Assembly (NCBI RefSeq): GCF_000174775.1
Contig: NZ_ACLR01000059.1
Coordinates: forward strand, 1-64,000
Source of the DNA: Porphyromonas uenonis 60-3
GTDB lineage: Bacteria > Bacteroidota > Bacteroidia > Bacteroidales > Porphyromonadaceae
Reading direction: 5' to 3'
DNA: 64,000 nt
Part shown: piece after piece, positions 61,615 to 64,000 of the stretch
How the letters are laid out: each line of letters opens with the position of its first letter
Numbering within the stretch: the first letter of the stretch is position 1
The notes under the pieces: model-generated
Seen by the model: only the letters and a program-made list of their open reading frames with translations
Told to the model about the DNA's origin: nothing
Databases searched by the model: none
Made by a program: the position numbers and the translations under genes

Positions 61615-61789
61615 GAGACTGTTGCACAAAGGCGAATCGCGGTGTTGCTTTCGGGATTCGGCTTCGGTCACATACGGAGGTATGCTCCCTTCAGACCTCA
61701 CCCTTAGCGCCTTGCGCTTCATCCTTTCTGCAAAGCCAGAACAATCTTGCGAGCAAGATTGTGAGACTGTTGACTTTTGCAACAGTCTC
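61615..61789. repeat. 175-bp MITE-like element (copy E)
   Basis: A full copy, GAGACTGTTGCA to TGCAACAGTCTC, oriented like copies A and B. Its inner hairpin is ACAATCTTGC / GCAAGATTGT with loop GA. It lies between the tRNA terminator and the promoter of the endonuclease-like gene. Confidence 0.85.
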
Positions 61790-61803
61790 TTATAGGTAAG
61801 GTC

Positions 61804-61834
61804 TTGGGTAATCCGACATTTATCAGTACTTTTG
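61804..61834 (+). promoter_or_regulatory. Promoter TTG-N20-TACTTTTG
   Basis: TTG at 61804-61806 and TACTTTTG at 61827-61834, spaced 20 bp, 34 bp before the ATG at 61869. It starts 14 bp after the MITE end. Confidence 0.7.
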
Positions 61835-61868
61835 TGAAAGCGTACTCTAATACTTGAACGATTAACTT

Positions 61869-62939
61869 ATGACACATAGCATGCACTATAGTAGATGGGC
61901 TTGGCTGATCGGCCTGCTCTCGCTCTCCTTCGGAGTCATATATGCACAGCACAGCGCTGCACCTCAGCGGGTGACGGTCGCATTCTATAACTTGGAGAAC
62001 CTCTTTGACACGATCAATCAGGAGAACAATGACGAGGAGTTTCTCCCCGAGGGAGCCAATCGCTGGACGCCCGAGCGCTACCAGCACAAGCTCCGCAACA
62101 TGTCTCACGTGATCTCACTCATCGGTGGCAATGGCCCTGCAATCATTGGGGTGGCCGAGATAGAGAATAGAGGCGTCCTCGAGGATCTGATCGCCCAGGA
62201 GTCGCTACGAGACAAGCACTACAATATCGTACACTACGACTCACCTGACCTACGTGGCATAGACTGTGCTATACTCTACCAACCAGATGTGTACAAGGTC
62301 TTTGCATCAGGCGCTAGAGCTGTCGTGATACCTAACGAACCGTGGATCAAGACGAGAGATGTGGTCTACGCCTCGGGGCTCATCGATGGCGAGATCGTCC
62401 ATGTCCTCGTGGGGCACTGGCCCTCACGTAGCGGTGGTGAGGCGGTCTCCCTAAATCGTCGTATGGCTGCAGCTAAGACGATGCGGAGCGTGGCGGACTC
62501 ACTCTATACGCTCTTCCCTGGGAGCAAAGTGATCATGATGGGAGACTTCAACGATGACCCTATCAGCCCCAGTGTACGTGACGGACTAGGCATACAAAAG
62601 AGTCCTGATGGACTAAAGGCTTCGGACTACTACACCCCTATGCTACAACTATACAATAAAGGCATGGGGACGCTCGCTTATCGTGACGTGTGGAATCTCT
62701 TTGACATCATTGCGGTCAATGGCGAGCTCATCGGTAGCAACCCCACGACCTGGCAACTATACCGTGACCCCGAGACGACCGACATGGGCTTTATCTTCAA
62801 GCAGCCCTTTATGATCCAGCAGAGTGGCCAGTACAAGGGCTACACACTCCGCACTTTCGTCGGCGGGCAGTGGCAAGGAGGCTACTCAGACCACTTCCCC
62901 GTATATGTCTACCTCGTCAAGGGGGTGGCAGCGAAGTAG
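61869..62939 (+). CDS. Secreted endonuclease/exonuclease/phosphatase-family protein
   Basis: A 356-residue exported protein of the DNase I-like fold. The signal peptide ends near VIYAQH (residue about 26). Catalytic motifs: FYNLENLFD, GVAEIENRGVLEDL with the metal-binding Glu, GHWPSRSGGE, MMGDFNDDP and a final YSDHFPVYV His. Bacteroidetes members are periplasmic or outer-membrane nucleases or phosphodiesterases; the substrate is unknown here. The ECF sigma gene starts 44 bp after its end. Confidence 0.88.
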   Translation: MTHSMHYSRWAWLIGLLSLSFGVIYAQHSAAPQRVTVAFYNLENLFDTINQENNDEEFLPEGANRWTPERYQHKLRNMSHVISLIGGNGPAIIGVAEIENRGVLEDLIAQESLRDKHYNIVHYDSPDLRGIDCAILYQPDVYKVFASGARAVVIPNEPWIKTRDVVYASGLIDGEIVHVLVGHWPSRSGGEAVSLNRRMAAAKTMRSVADSLYTLFPGSKVIMMGDFNDDPISPSVRDGLGIQKSPDGLKASDYYTPMLQLYNKGMGTLAYRDVWNLFDIIAVNGELIGSNPTTWQLYRDPETTDMGFIFKQPFMIQQSGQYKGYTLRTFVGGQWQGGYSDHFPVYVYLVKGVAAK

Positions 62940-62983
62940 CTCCACACCTCTGTCGCAATAGACCTTACGTAGTCTCCTGTAGC

Positions 62984-63532
62984 ATGACCGAAGATGAACT
63001 GCAAGAGCAGATTATGAAGCCTGAGACACGTGCCGTCGCCTTTACGAAAGCGGTGCAGATGTATCAGGAGAAGCTCTACTGGTTGATCCGTCGCATCGTC
63101 AGACAGCATGACGATGCGGACGATGTGCTACAGGAGACCTTTCTGAAGGCGTGGCAAAACCTTGGCTCTTTCAGAGGAGAGGCGAAGCTTTACACCTGGA
63201 TCTATCGTATTGCACTCTTTGAGGCGATCAACTATAACAAAAAGAAGAAGCGCATCACGGACAACGAATACGCTGTCAGCGAAGATACTAGCTATCTCCT
63301 AGAGAGTGCCGTTGCTGACCCGTACTTCGATGGAGACAAGGGCGAACTGATCTTACAGCAAGCCCTTGACACGCTTCCTCCGAAGCAACGACAGGTCTTT
63401 GAGATGCGCTACTTCGATGAGATACCTTATCGAGAGATGGCTGCCATCACAGACACTTCGGAGGGAGCCCTCAAAGCTTCGTACCATCATGCTGTCAAGA
63501 AAATTCAGCAGTATGTCTCCGAGATGAATTAA
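62984..63532 (+). CDS. RNA polymerase ECF-type sigma factor
   Basis: A 182-residue sigma-70 family protein. Region 2 has YWLIRRIVRQHDDADDVLQETFLKAWQNL and FRGEAKLYTWIYRIALFEAINY. Region 4 has ALDTLPPKQRQVFEMRYFDEIPYREMA and TSEGALKASYHHAVKKIQQY. The ATG at 62984 was chosen because the upstream frame overlaps the endonuclease gene. The following gene looks like its anti-sigma partner. Confidence 0.9.
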   Translation: MTEDELQEQIMKPETRAVAFTKAVQMYQEKLYWLIRRIVRQHDDADDVLQETFLKAWQNLGSFRGEAKLYTWIYRIALFEAINYNKKKKRITDNEYAVSEDTSYLLESAVADPYFDGDKGELILQQALDTLPPKQRQVFEMRYFDEIPYREMAAITDTSEGALKASYHHAVKKIQQYVSEMN

Positions 63533-63617
63533 ACTTACCAAGCCCATCTGTATCCAATAAGGTGTAAGAGGAGACCTCTCTGCGAGGTCGCACTGGACTA
63601 TACACATACAACATCTC

Positions 63618-64000
63618 ATGCCTACACCTTCAGAAGACTTAATCCGTCAGATCCCCTCGCTCTCGGAGCGACTAGCGCATTACCGTGTGCCTGAGGGCTA
63701 CTTTGATGATCTATCTACTCGTATCCTATCGCAGATACCGCTTGATGAGCCTGTGACTGGGGATCAGTGCGACGGCACCCCTAGCACGCGTCGGCGCTCT
63801 AGGCTCTGGGTGCGGCTACGTCCGTGGGTTGCTGTTGCCGCAGCGTTGATCGCTGTGGTAGCTCTATGGAGCGTATGGCGGGGAGATGTCCAGGAGCCTC
63901 TTCGCTCTGACAATGAGGTAGCCAGCTCTGTCTATGATCTCAGTGTGACCCCACTCACCGATGCCGAGTATGCAGACTACCTTTACGAGACTTGTGTAGA
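63618..64000 (+). CDS. Putative membrane anti-sigma factor (partial, right edge)
   Basis: At least 127 residues, continuing beyond the window. The N-terminus MPTPSEDLIRQIPSLSERLA, with YRVPEGYFDDLSTRILSQ, is followed by a membrane helix at about residues 74-90 (PWVAVAAALIAVVALWSVW), then extracytoplasmic sequence. The layout (cytoplasmic N-terminus, one helix) and the position 85 bp after an ECF sigma gene suggest an anti-sigma factor, though no zinc motif is visible. The open frame runs to the last base. Confidence 0.65.
   Translation, partial: MPTPSEDLIRQIPSLSERLAHYRVPEGYFDDLSTRILSQIPLDEPVTGDQCDGTPSTRRRSRLWVRLRPWVAVAAALIAVVALWSVWRGDVQEPLRSDNEVASSVYDLSVTPLTDAEYADYLYETCV

Overview
The window looks like a chromosomal stretch from a Bacteroidales bacterium, most likely Porphyromonas of the asaccharolytica/uenonis kind. 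Three things support this. Promoters follow the Bacteroidetes TTG / TAnnTTTG pattern, and genes lack Shine-Dalgarno sites. Many proteins belong to Bacteroidetes-restricted families: DUF4837, DUF4857, DUF4876, DUF5606, DUF5106, a PorE-like type IX secretion protein and a type IX secretion C-terminal signal. Housekeeping genes are interspersed with many small palindromic repeats. Species is an inference; genus is fairly safe.

Layout. 1-0.7 kb: repeats only. 0.7-4.2 kb: 3-hydroxyacyl-CoA dehydrogenase, RNase Z, a Wzx-like flippase. 4.5-11.9 kb: an operon-like run with an Sm-like/cold-shock-like protein, a DUF4837 lipoprotein, PdxA, a membrane protein and an AddA/RecB-type helicase-nuclease. 12.0-13.2 kb: rpsF-rpsR-rplI. 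13.6-17.4 kb (minus): RelA/SpoT-type synthetase, FolK-like protein, DAHP synthase/chorismate mutase. 18.0-23.9 kb: a complete MacB-type tripartite exporter. 24.0-26.2 kb: a YtrA-like ABC transporter with its GntR regulator. 26.6-34.2 kb: queD, queE, a frameshifted porE-like gene, rfbC, rfbB, a FAH-like gene, rpe, comEC. 34.4-48.3 kb: an envelope locus with a TonB receptor, two DUF4876 lipoproteins, a DUF6850-like barrel plus a broken copy, a T9SS cargo, an OB-like lipoprotein, a PepSY-type membrane protein, an ABC transporter and DUF4857. 48.7-51.8 kb: DUF5606, kbl, pdxB. 52.5-55.3 kb: a TPR-like secreted protein and uvrB. 55.3-61.3 kb (minus): folB, sdaA, rfbA, a DUF5106/thioredoxin-like lipoprotein, an OmpA lipoprotein, a DHOD-like protein. 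61.4-64 kb: tRNA-Phe, a secreted endonuclease/phosphatase, an ECF sigma factor and the start of a putative anti-sigma factor.

The most interesting signals are two. First, inside the 34-44 kb envelope locus there is a molecular fossil: a 245-bp composite made of the start of a barrel gene, a later piece of it, and the last codons of a second TonB receptor. It records duplication of a whole receptor-lipoprotein-barrel module followed by two deletions. The intact paralogue still carries the 9-bp direct repeat that explains the first deletion, and a 5-bp microhomology explains the second. Second, the intergenic regions hold at least five distinct classes of structured repeat: a 175-bp MITE, GGACGC palindromes, a 21-bp-period element, 22-bp-period palindromic arrays in three unrelated sequences, and heptamer arms around 9-mer cores. 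Several of them sit on or next to promoters.
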